Origin: a virus
DNA length: 64,000 nt
Virus record (IMG/VR): IMGVR_UViG_3300032083_001599
Coordinates: 28,193-92,192 of that record
Strand: one strand, 5' to 3'
Part shown: positions 56,979 to 64,000 of the stretch, one piece after another
Layout: the number at the start of each line of letters is the position of its first letter
How positions within the stretch are numbered: position 1 is the first letter of the stretch
The notes under the pieces: model-generated
What the model was told of the DNA's origin: nothing
The model's input: the letters and a program-made list of their open reading frames with translations, nothing else
Database searches by the model: none
Translations under genes and position numbers: made by a program

Positions 56979-58357
56979 TGAGTGACCGGATTGAATTGAC
57001 TATTCTGAGGAACCTCATCCACGATGAAGAGTTTCTCAGAAAGGTTCTTCCTTTTATAGAACCCGATTATTATGATGACCGTTCTGAAAAAATTATTTTT
57101 GAGGAGATAAGTTCTTTTGTAAATGAGTATGATAAGATTCTCACTCCAGAGATTCTTAGTATTGAAGTTCAGAATCGTGATGATCTTTCTGAACAGGAAT
57201 GCAGGGATATCTTAAATTTGGTTGAGGTTCTCACTCAAAGTGATACTCATACTCAGTGGTTACTTGATGCTACTGAGAAGTGGTGTCGCGACCGTGCCAT
57301 CTATTTGGCTTTGATGGAGTCCATTCAAATTGCTGATGGGCAAGATTCTAAAAAGACTAGAGATGCTATTCCCAGTATCTTGTCTGATGCTCTTGCAGTC
57401 TCTTTTGATAATCATATCGGACATGATTATCTTGCGGACTATGAGGAACGCTACGAATCGTACCATCGTAAAGAAAATAAGATTCCATTTGATCTCGAAT
57501 ACTTTAATAAGATTACAAAAGGTGGTCTGCCCAATAAAACACTCACTATTGGTTTAGCTGGTACTGGTGTTGGTAAGTCTCTCTTTATGTGTCATGTTGC
57601 AAGTTCTGTACTTCTTCAGGGAAAGAATGTCCTCTACATAACCATGGAGATGTCTGAAGAAAAGATTGCTGAAAGAATCGATGCTAATCTTCTTGATGTT
57701 AACATTAGAGATTTAAGTGAGTTACCTCGTCAGTTATTCGAGACAAAGGTATCTAAGGTTGCTGCAAAAACTCAAGGAACTCTTATAATTAAAGAATATC
57801 CAACGGCAAGTGCCCATAGTGGACATTTTAAATCTCTGCTCAACGATCTGGCACTTAAGAAATCTTTTCGCCCTGATATTATTTTCATTGACTACCTTAA
57901 TATTTGTGCTTCCGCTAGGTATCGCGGAGCAGTCGGTGTCAATTCTTATAGTTATATCAAGGCTATTGCTGAAGAACTTAGAGGATTGGCTGTCGAAGCC
58001 CAGGTCCCTATCGTATCTGCCACCCAGACCACTCGTTCTGGTTATAGCAGCAGTGATGTTGACATTACTGACACTAGCGAGTCCTTTGGCCTCCCTGCTA
58101 CTGCTGATCTTATGTTTGCCCTTATTTCATCTGAAGATCTTGAAGGACTCGGACAAATTATGGTGAAGCAATTGAAGAATAGATACGGTGATCCAACAAT
58201 GAATAAGAGGTTTGTGGTGGGAATAGATCGTGCTAAGATGAGGTTATATGATTGTGAACAATCGGATGGCGGATCTCTACTTGATTCTGGAGATGAAAAC
58301 AATGTAGCTGATTCTTTTGCAAAGGAGAATAAGTTTGAGGGATTTAAATTTGATTAA
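56975..58357 (+). CDS. gp41: Replicative helicase gp41
   Basis: DnaB-family hexameric helicase of the primosome. N-terminal domain YDDRSEKIIFEEISSFV; Walker A GTGVGKS near residue 196; Walker B IIFIDYLNICAS; the C-terminal NRYGDPTMNKRFVVGIDRAK motif. 460 residues (T4: 475). Starts with two consecutive ATGs, either usable. The end overlaps the next gene's TTG start. Confidence 0.96.
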   Translation: MMSDRIELTILRNLIHDEEFLRKVLPFIEPDYYDDRSEKIIFEEISSFVNEYDKILTPEILSIEVQNRDDLSEQECRDILNLVEVLTQSDTHTQWLLDATEKWCRDRAIYLALMESIQIADGQDSKKTRDAIPSILSDALAVSFDNHIGHDYLADYEERYESYHRKENKIPFDLEYFNKITKGGLPNKTLTIGLAGTGVGKSLFMCHVASSVLLQGKNVLYITMEMSEEKIAERIDANLLDVNIRDLSELPRQLFETKVSKVAAKTQGTLIIKEYPTASAHSGHFKSLLNDLALKKSFRPDIIFIDYLNICASARYRGAVGVNSYSYIKAIAEELRGLAVEAQVPIVSATQTTRSGYSSSDVDITDTSESFGLPATADLMFALISSEDLEGLGQIMVKQLKNRYGDPTMNKRFVVGIDRAKMRLYDCEQSDGGSLLDSGDENNVADSFAKENKFEGFKFD

Positions 58358-59210
58358 CTCATCAACAAAAATTTGGAAAGAAATCTCAGAGGTAAATAAC
58401 CTTGAGTTTGAATATCATTTACTGCCTGGTAATGTTCCGATCCTTATTGCAAATAATGTTTTTCTTTATCCAGACAAAGTTCAAGAGTTTTTAGAAAGTC
58501 TTGACTACTGGGAGACTAAAGACTTTGATGATACTGATATTGTTCGTCCTGGAATGACACATCAGTTCACTCCAAATCTTTTCTCTATGCTTGGATCTCA
58601 ACTTACTCAAAAATTTAAGAAAATTTTTGGTGTTAGTGAGATGTCAATAATTGATATGTACACTCAAGCTACGAGTGGTACAATGGGATTAGATGTTACT
58701 GGGGGACTTTGTTGTTATCCCCATATGGATTCAGATCCATTTGATAGTGTTGAGACTGATAGACCATGTATTGTTGCAAACATCAATCTCTCAAAAAGCT
58801 CTGATCCTGTAACTACTGGATTTTGGTCTTGGAGGGGTAAGAACAATGTCTTAGATTTTAATCGGGAAGATAAAAATACTTTAATAAATTTCTATGATCG
58901 TCATGAGGAACAGTCAATAAATGAATGGTTTCAAGTTCATGACTATGAGGATTTTAAATTTGAAAGTTCTGCTATTATGATGTATAATAGCCTTGTGGTT
59001 TATCCCACAGGGTGTATTCATAATCCTTACATCAAACCTAGCTGGTTTTCTGATAAGGAAAGGTTAGTATTATCTGCTTTTTATTCTATTCAACCAGAAC
59101 ATTTAGACTTTGAAGAAAGAAATGCTGATATTGTCTCTTATACCTGGGAGCATTTTCGACTAGATACATTATTCAACTATCACCCACAATTCACTTCTCC
59201 ACAATCGTAA
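58335..59210 (+). CDS. 2OG-Fe(II) oxygenase-like (DUF6445-like) protein D, 291 aa
   Basis: Begins with TTG at 58335, 7 bases after GGAG (58324-58327), inside the end of gene 41; no ATG is available nearby. Iron-site residues H130 and D132 in CYPHMDSDPFDS, distal H229 in PTGCIHNPYI, R243 in KERLVLSAFY. The layout, with the late His motif followed by a strand RLVLSAFYS, resembles DUF6445 proteins of marine bacteria and phages. Possibly a hydroxylase; substrate unknown. Confidence 0.65.
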   Translation: MRDLNLINSSTKIWKEISEVNNLEFEYHLLPGNVPILIANNVFLYPDKVQEFLESLDYWETKDFDDTDIVRPGMTHQFTPNLFSMLGSQLTQKFKKIFGVSEMSIIDMYTQATSGTMGLDVTGGLCCYPHMDSDPFDSVETDRPCIVANINLSKSSDPVTTGFWSWRGKNNVLDFNREDKNTLINFYDRHEEQSINEWFQVHDYEDFKFESSAIMMYNSLVVYPTGCIHNPYIKPSWFSDKERLVLSAFYSIQPEHLDFEERNADIVSYTWEHFRLDTLFNYHPQFTSPQS

Positions 59211-59212
59211 TT

Positions 59213-59869
59213 ATGCCTACCTATTCTAATGCAATCGCTGATGGTACACCCGATCCTCAGCGTCCTACTGCTACTCCCCCTCGCCGTCCTCGTGTTAAGG
59301 AGTTTTGGGAAGTAGAACCTGGTGATCCTGGTACTGAGGGTTGGTCTGATAATCCAGAAGATCCTAAGGGTGCTCAACTTGGTAACCCAGCTGTTGTTAA
59401 TACACCCACTCCTGTTCCCCCTGCTCCCCCTGAACCTACCATTCCGGTAGTTTTGACTTCTTCTCAAGACTCTCCTAAGGATGGATACCTTGAGTTTGTT
59501 GATCAAGTAACTAGTGCTCCCTCTAAAGATCCTTCACAATTTATTGCTAGAATTGCTGCTCTTCAAGCAGGTGGTTGTGAGGTTCAGCGTCTCCTAACTG
59601 CTGCTGTAGGTATCTCTGCAGAAGGTGGTGAGTTTATGGAGATTGTTAAGAAGATCATTTTCCAAGGAAAGCCTTGGGAAGAAGATAATATTGAGCATCT
59701 AAAGATTGAATTAGGTGATGTTATGTGGTATGTTGCTCAGGCATGTATGGCACTTGATATTTCTATTGAAGAAGTTCTTGATCGTAATATTGATAAATTG
59801 TCAAAGCGTTATCCCACGGGAACCTTTGATGCATATTACTCAGAGAATCGTAAATCTGGCGATAGATAA
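59213..59869 (+). CDS. mazG: MazG-type pyrophosphohydrolase with proline-rich extension
   Basis: The C-terminal 130 residues are the cyanophage MazG domain: AAVGISAEGGEFMEIVKKII and HLKIELGDVMWYVAQACMAL carry the metal-binding EExxE..ELGD-type motifs. It hydrolyses nucleoside triphosphates, and host MazG influences ppGpp. The first 85 residues are an unusual Pro/Thr-rich, probably disordered extension (PTATPPRRPRVKEFWEVEPG, TPVPPAPPEPTIPVV). I see no internal ATG at the domain boundary, so the extension is part of the product. Follows the oxygenase by 2 bases. Confidence 0.88.
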   Translation: MPTYSNAIADGTPDPQRPTATPPRRPRVKEFWEVEPGDPGTEGWSDNPEDPKGAQLGNPAVVNTPTPVPPAPPEPTIPVVLTSSQDSPKDGYLEFVDQVTSAPSKDPSQFIARIAALQAGGCEVQRLLTAAVGISAEGGEFMEIVKKIIFQGKPWEEDNIEHLKIELGDVMWYVAQACMALDISIEEVLDRNIDKLSKRYPTGTFDAYYSENRKSGDR

Positions 59870-60063
59870 TGCTCAGTCTCTGGATCCACCTACGAGCATT
59901 CTTTGCTGTTGTAGTGGTGAGTTGTTCTCACCCCGTCAACTGGGCGCAGTGTGTTCGTGTGGACCAGTGGCTCTTGCCAGAAGTCAAGGAAGGGTATAAA
60001 CTATGGACAGGTGAGACAAAGCCGTATCAGTTTGAAAAGGACTATCTAAATAACAGGAAGTAG
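59869..60063 (+). CDS. Small lipoprotein-like protein, 64 aa
   Basis: A TAATG overlap with mazG supplies the start. The N-terminus MLSLWIHLRAFFAVVVVSCS is a signal segment with VVSC resembling a lipobox, so the product may be a lipoprotein of the outer or cytoplasmic membrane. The rest (WAQCVRVDQWLLPEVKEGYK, GETKPYQFEKDYLNNRK) is conserved-looking and positively charged. A spanin-like role is possible but not shown. Confidence 0.55.
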   Translation: MLSLWIHLRAFFAVVVVSCSHPVNWAQCVRVDQWLLPEVKEGYKLWTGETKPYQFEKDYLNNRK

Positions 60064-60078
60064 TACTCCCTTTTTTTA

Positions 60079-61413
60079 ATGGCTGAACCGTCTGAAGGAT
60101 TTTTTGCTGGTTGTGCGTTATGCAACAATCAAGAAATGGATGCTGCTGTCAAAGATGAGACAAGTCTTCAAAACTTTTACAACCTCATGTATCAGAGGTA
60201 TATGGGTCCCGCTGTTATTGGTGCTGGGAATGTAAAAAAAGATTTTGAGAAAGCTGTAACCTTAACCCCATCAACAAAAAAAGATAAGTTTTATTCTGAT
60301 CTTATTGTAGGTATCTCTGCAGTAAAAGCAGTCAGATCTTTTCTTGCTAAAAATTCTGCAATGAAAGGTATATCTGGGAATGCAATACCCAATGCAGTAT
60401 ACCTGACAGGAACTCAATGGCCTCAAGAAGTTCAGCAATTTAAGTTTGCTGCTTTTGGTATGGCAGACTTTAACTCTTCTGATTTGATTCTTCAGTATGG
60501 AGCTAATTATGTTGGGGTATCTCTGAAAAAGAAACCAAAAGGAACTGCACCGGACCCGACTCTAATCAATAAAGCATTTGATACTGTATTGAATGGATCT
60601 CAATTTGCTCCTATCAAGGCACAGTTACAGCAAGCACGACAGCAGTTTTTTGCTGGAGTAATTAGGGATGCATTAACTACTGGTCCTTTGGTTGGACTTG
60701 CTCAACTTCCTGATGGATCTAATCCTAGAAATGCTCCACCGGAAAAACTTTGGAGTACTAGGATTGGTATCTATAAAAATGGTAAGATTCAAACAGTTCC
60801 TTTAATTAATCTAAAAGATGTATCTGCTATTGGTGATCCAGCTCTTTTGAATACTAGAGAGGTTGATACCAAAACAACTAATGCGATGCGTGATTATGTA
60901 AACATGAGGCTTGGCAAAGTTGGAAATCAACCCAACACATTATATAAACAATTCCTAAGTATTATTAAAAGAAATCAGCAGTTGTTTGCTGATACCCTAA
61001 TCAATCTTATTCTTAAGAAACAATTGATGGATGAGATGAGTGAGTATACTAGAAATAACTTTGAATTTATCTTGACCACTGGGGTAGGGCAGGTTACAAT
61101 ATCTAAGTCTAATGGTATGAATATTCAGGAAGGTAGTGGTACTTGTATTGGTATTGATAGCGTTGCACTTGCTCTTGCTTATCTTAGAAGACAACCTAAG
61201 ACTATTGATATAGATACTGCAAAAACAGAGTCCTCAAATGCGGCTAAGTTATTTTTCAAAGTTAGGGCAGGTACACTAGATCTCTTAGAACTTGAGTTAA
61301 GATATAAAGGTGACTTTAAATCTCAACCTCAGTTCCAAGCATTTCTTTCACCCCAATTTAAATCCTTACTTAAGGGTGACTTTGGAAACGCACGAAACAT
61401 TATTTTTGGTTAA
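60079..61413 (+). CDS. Conserved cyanophage protein, 444 aa
   Basis: No Shine-Dalgarno is visible; a T7 run directly precedes the ATG. MAEPSEGFFAGCALCNNQEM has a C-x2-C pair. SSDLILQYGANYVGVSLKKK resembles the D-x(n)-(S/E)-x-K core of PD-(D/E)XK nucleases, with Ser replacing Glu, which would make it a nuclease or a non-cleaving DNA-binding protein. The rest (RQQFFAGVIRDALTTGPLVG, TGVGQVTISKSNGMNI) is alpha/beta. I do not recognise a named function. It lies in the block before virion internal proteins. Confidence 0.6.
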   Translation: MAEPSEGFFAGCALCNNQEMDAAVKDETSLQNFYNLMYQRYMGPAVIGAGNVKKDFEKAVTLTPSTKKDKFYSDLIVGISAVKAVRSFLAKNSAMKGISGNAIPNAVYLTGTQWPQEVQQFKFAAFGMADFNSSDLILQYGANYVGVSLKKKPKGTAPDPTLINKAFDTVLNGSQFAPIKAQLQQARQQFFAGVIRDALTTGPLVGLAQLPDGSNPRNAPPEKLWSTRIGIYKNGKIQTVPLINLKDVSAIGDPALLNTREVDTKTTNAMRDYVNMRLGKVGNQPNTLYKQFLSIIKRNQQLFADTLINLILKKQLMDEMSEYTRNNFEFILTTGVGQVTISKSNGMNIQEGSGTCIGIDSVALALAYLRRQPKTIDIDTAKTESSNAAKLFFKVRAGTLDLLELELRYKGDFKSQPQFQAFLSPQFKSLLKGDFGNARNIIFG

Positions 61414-62019
61414 ATGTACACTGATTTATTTCCAACTCGAATATTCAAATACAATTTACAGGCACCTGATCTAAGACAAAATATGTTGGATAGGTATGTA
61501 TCTTGGAAAGATCATTCAATAAATGGAACTCCAGAAGGATGGAGTTGTGATGTTAGAACAGAATTTCAAGGAGCTTTCCCTCAAGAGATTAAGCAGCATT
61601 ATGATGATGCCCTAAGAGAATGGAGGGATGAATTTGGACTATTTGATCGTCCATATATTGATGAGATTTGGATGAACGCTTATGAGAAATCTCAATTTCA
61701 AGAGTCTCATTCTCATCTACCTGGATTTTTTTCTGGGATTCATTATCTAGTATTTGATCCAGAAGATCATGTAGCTACTACATTCCAAAATCCACAGGAC
61801 TCTATACATTCTTTTATGTTTGATGATGAGTTTCTGGATGGAAATATTAATCAGCACCTATGTGAGAATCATACCCCTAAGGTTGAGGAGGGTGATATTA
61901 TTTTATTCCCATCTCATTTGAGACATTTTGTTAAAAAGAATAACAGTAAAAAGCTTCGTATAACTATATCCTTTAACATAAATAGAATTGCGGAGTCTAC
62001 TCGACGGGTTTTTTCGTAG
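61414..62019 (+). CDS. 2OG-Fe(II) oxygenase-like protein E, 201 aa
   Basis: Starts MYTDLFPTRIFKYNLQAPDL directly after the previous stop. Iron-site candidates are H99 and H101 in QESHSHLPGFFSGIHYLVF and H168 in LFPSHLRHFVKK; R182 precedes ITISFNIN. This is the H-x-H variant of phage oxygenases (TIGR02466-like). The substrate could be a virion protein, given that internal head proteins follow, but this is speculative. Confidence 0.7.
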   Translation: MYTDLFPTRIFKYNLQAPDLRQNMLDRYVSWKDHSINGTPEGWSCDVRTEFQGAFPQEIKQHYDDALREWRDEFGLFDRPYIDEIWMNAYEKSQFQESHSHLPGFFSGIHYLVFDPEDHVATTFQNPQDSIHSFMFDDEFLDGNINQHLCENHTPKVEEGDIILFPSHLRHFVKKNNSKKLRITISFNINRIAESTRRVFS

Positions 62020-62021
62020 TA

Positions 62022-63218
62022 ATGAAGAATTTCTTTCAATTCTTAAATGAGGCGCAGACAAACGCTGCAAAGCAAGCAAAGAAGCTTGGTTTGAAGGGTG
62101 ATGGCCATGGGTCATGGGTTGATCCAGCTGGAAAAATTGTTGGTAGAACCATAGAAGGTGAGTTGGTTTTTTCTAGTGGTAGAAAACCATCACAAGAAAC
62201 TGATCCAACAAAACCTGGACGGGCAGCAAGAGCTTTACCTCCAGAAAATCCTCCTCCTTCAGCACCACAAAGTGGTGGAGTTGGTGAACCAGAAGAGCAG
62301 GAAGAGGTAGAAAAGACTCGCGGTACTGTTACTATTGGGTTTGGTAGATTTAATCCCCCTACAGCAGGTCACGAAAAATTACTTGATACTATTAAAGATA
62401 CTGCAGAGGGTGGGTCCTATATGATATACCCATCCCACTCAGTAGATCCACAGAAAAATCCTCTTGATTCTGAGACTAAAGTTCTCTTTATGAAGAAGAT
62501 GTTTCCTGCACATGCGAATGCGATCATATATGATCCTGGCATTCGTACCATACTAGACGCACTGAAGCAAGCCGATGTCGAAGGATATAGTAGCGTCAAC
62601 ATCGTGGTTGGTGCTGACAGACAAAAAGAGTTTGAGGGGCTCGCGAACAAATACAACGGGCAACTCTATAATTTTGATGCGATTAATGTCATCTCTGCAG
62701 GAGAACGGGATCCCGATGCTGAAGGGGTTGAGGGTATGTCTGCTTCCAAATTACGAGCCTTAGCTGCTGATGGTGACTTTGAGTCTTTCAAGAAAGGATT
62801 ACCCAAGTCTGCTAAAGGAATGGTTGCAAGAGAACTATTCAATACAGTACAGAGATCTATGGGTGCTGCAGCTGTAACAGAGGGCGTAGAGATGTGGCAA
62901 ATTGCTCCTAAGTTTGATGAAAAAACTTTGAGAGAGCATTACATTATTGGCAATATGTTTGATCTGGGATCTCTTGTAGAATCTTTAAATACCGGACTTG
63001 TTGGTAGGATTATTAGACGCGGTGCAAATCATGTTATTGCAGTTACATCTGAGGGTATTATGTTCAAATCTTGGATTAGAGATTTGACTGAATATGTTTC
63101 TAGAATTCCTTCTGGAGTTCCTGCAAATAAGAGAGAAGTTGGAACAGATTCTTATCGAGAGTATGTACAGAGACTTACTCCATTGGAAAAAGTTAAGTCC
63201 TTTATAAATAAAAGATAG
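62022..63218 (+). CDS. Nucleotidyltransferase with capsid-targeting-like N-terminus, 398 aa
   Basis: Starts MKNFFQFLNE-A, which matches the T4 capsid-targeting layout (MKTYQEFIAE), with gp21 cleavage predicted after E10. A conserved GDGHGSWVDPAGKIVGRT block and a proline-rich linker (PPENPPPSAPQSGG) lead to a HIGH-type nucleotidyltransferase domain: GRFNPPTAGHEKL at residues 108-120, NIVVGADRQKEF, and MSASKLRAL near 239-247, the second active-site motif. Relatives adenylylate NMN or cytidylylate phosphoalcohols. The last 100 residues are unrecognised. Packaging and injection into the host is inferred from the N-terminus. Confidence 0.78.
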   Translation: MKNFFQFLNEAQTNAAKQAKKLGLKGDGHGSWVDPAGKIVGRTIEGELVFSSGRKPSQETDPTKPGRAARALPPENPPPSAPQSGGVGEPEEQEEVEKTRGTVTIGFGRFNPPTAGHEKLLDTIKDTAEGGSYMIYPSHSVDPQKNPLDSETKVLFMKKMFPAHANAIIYDPGIRTILDALKQADVEGYSSVNIVVGADRQKEFEGLANKYNGQLYNFDAINVISAGERDPDAEGVEGMSASKLRALAADGDFESFKKGLPKSAKGMVARELFNTVQRSMGAAAVTEGVEMWQIAPKFDEKTLREHYIIGNMFDLGSLVESLNTGLVGRIIRRGANHVIAVTSEGIMFKSWIRDLTEYVSRIPSGVPANKREVGTDSYREYVQRLTPLEKVKSFINKR

Positions 63219-63242
63219 GAGACTGCTGAGCTTTCAGGATCG

Positions 63243-63926
63243 ATGAAAAATTTTATTGAAGATACAGCCGATCAGATCATGCTTAATAGCATGGCAAATG
63301 TTTTTATGGAAAAACTTGATCCTGTAGGTATGGAAGATGATGATATTGACAATGATGGTAAGAAGAATACTAAGTCTGATTCTTATTTAAGAAACCGTCG
63401 TAAGTCTGTCGGTGCTGCTATTGCTGCTGATAAGGCACAGAGAGTAAAGAAAGAGCAGGTTGAATTATCTCTCCGTGAGAGAGTAGCGGAATTAACCGAA
63501 AAAAAGCTTTATAAGTCTGAGAAAGCTACGACCTCAGACGAAAAAGAAGTAGAAATTTCAGAGAAGTCTGTAAAAAATAAAGTAACTATTAATCCTGATA
63601 TTCAAGAAGAGAAGAAAGGACTCTGGGCAAACATCCATGCTAAGCGTAAGCGTGGCGAAAAGCCTGCTAAGAAGGGTGATAAGGATTATCCTAAGACATT
63701 GAATGTTGAGGAAACCGAAGATTCTTTGAGAGACCGTCGCATGGAGCGCGGTGGAGTTGATGGCAACAACCGTTACAATAAGGCACCAGGTAAACCTAAT
63801 ACCTTTGGTAAGAAGAAGCGTTCTTCTGATGGACCTTCTGCCATGGATGTTGTGAAAGCAAAGATCCGTGCTAAGTATGGCGATAAAGCAATCATTGATA
63901 CTAAGAAGAAAAAAGAAAAAGATTAA
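63243..63926 (+). CDS. Lysine-rich putative internal head protein, 227 aa
   Basis: Starts MKNFIEDTADQIML, sharing MKNF with two proteins that carry capsid-targeting-like signals; FME-K at residues 21-24 is a possible gp21 site. The block EDDDIDNDGKKNTKSDSYLR and KGLWANIHAKRKRGEKPAKK-type basic segment recur in cyanophage and pelagiphage head-associated proteins. It is extremely charged and lysine-rich, suited to condensing DNA. The function is inferred from composition and context. Confidence 0.66.
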   Translation: MKNFIEDTADQIMLNSMANVFMEKLDPVGMEDDDIDNDGKKNTKSDSYLRNRRKSVGAAIAADKAQRVKKEQVELSLRERVAELTEKKLYKSEKATTSDEKEVEISEKSVKNKVTINPDIQEEKKGLWANIHAKRKRGEKPAKKGDKDYPKTLNVEETEDSLRDRRMERGGVDGNNRYNKAPGKPNTFGKKKRSSDGPSAMDVVKAKIRAKYGDKAIIDTKKKKEKD

Positions 63927-63936
63927 GCCTATATAA

Positions 63937-63952
63937 GAGAAGTTCGCTTCTC
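63937..63952 (+). terminator. UUCG-loop hairpin
   Basis: GAGAAG - TTCG - CTTCTC forms a 6-bp stem with a UUCG tetraloop after the lysine-rich protein gene. The T run comes 12 bases later (CTTTCTTTTTT) and lies in the next ORF, so this may be an mRNA-stabilising 3' hairpin more than a full terminator. Confidence 0.5.
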
Positions 63953-63957
63953 AAATA

Positions 63958-64000
63958 ATGCTTTCTTTTTTACTTCCCTTGGCATCAAAAATTATTTCTG
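63958..64000 (+). CDS. Start of a hydrophobic protein, 3'-truncated
   Basis: ATG at 63958 opens a frame that continues past the window end: MLSFLLPLASKIIS. The hydrophobic start suggests a membrane protein, for example a small holin-like protein, but only 14 residues are visible. Confidence 0.4.
   Translation, partial: MLSFLLPLASKIIS

Overview
The window is a contiguous piece of the genome of a T4-like myovirus that infects marine picocyanobacteria (Synechococcus or Prochlorococcus; the group now called Kyanoviridae). Three things point there: T4 core genes in the order typical of cyanomyoviruses, host-derived genes (plastocyanin, MazG, Hsp20, CobS/CobT-like, a cyanobacterial DUF3110 domain), and AT-rich, tightly packed genes all on the plus strand with many ATGA/TAATG overlaps. 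Both ends cut a gene.

Layout. 1-10806: virion surface and tail-fibre genes, ending in a 2260-residue modular fibre. 10806-14461: neck and packaging genes 13, 14, 15, 16. 14486-20871: accessory genes, with a membrane protein, two proteins carrying capsid-targeting-like N-termini, a conserved structural protein, a block of tiny membrane proteins around plastocyanin, and a thermonuclease. 20955-31597: large terminase 17, sheath 18, tube 19, portal 20, a 67-like core protein, protease 21, scaffold 22, major capsid 23. 31622-39353: gene 3, uvsY, uvsW, late sigma 55, recombination nucleases 47 and 46 with DUF3110 between them, and a 2OG oxygenase. 39407-50765: CobT/CobS-like pair, clamp 45, clamp loader 44 and 62 split by a Dam-type methylase and a carbamoyltransferase, an arginase-fold protein, regA. 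50766-53317: the richest regulatory stretch, with terminators, nested promoters, a structured leader, hsp20 and a pair of tandem paralogues. 53314-59210: polymerase 43, uvsX, helicase 41, another oxygenase. 59213-64000: mazG, a small lipoprotein candidate, structural or internal proteins and a nucleotidyltransferase with a capsid-targeting-like N-terminus.

How it works together. Early/middle genes (55, 45/44/62, 43, 41, uvsX/Y/W, 46/47, regA) replicate and recombine the DNA and switch on late transcription through gp55 with the gp45 clamp. Late genes, preceded by ATAAATA/CTAAATA motifs, build the head (20-23), tail (18, 19, 3, 15), neck (13, 14) and fibres, and package DNA (16, 17). Plastocyanin, MazG and the CobS/T-like pair probably adjust host photosynthesis, nucleotide signalling or cofactor metabolism.

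Most notable: (1) two loci where the -35 box of a near-consensus sigma70 promoter forms the loop of a Rho-independent terminator, with identical 17-base spacing; (2) a multi-hairpin leader of about 150 bases downstream of one of them; (3) a nested inverted repeat and a possible Shine-Dalgarno-masking hairpin before hsp20; (4) T4-like capsid-targeting N-termini on accessory proteins including a nucleotidyltransferase; (5) methylase and carbamoyltransferase genes inserted between clamp-loader genes; (6) an oxygenase gene whose expected ATG is ACG because of a change that is silent in the overlapping clamp gene. No tRNA gene, CRISPR array or insertion sequence was seen. No stretch over 300 bases lacks a gene; the longest gap is 50766-51016.
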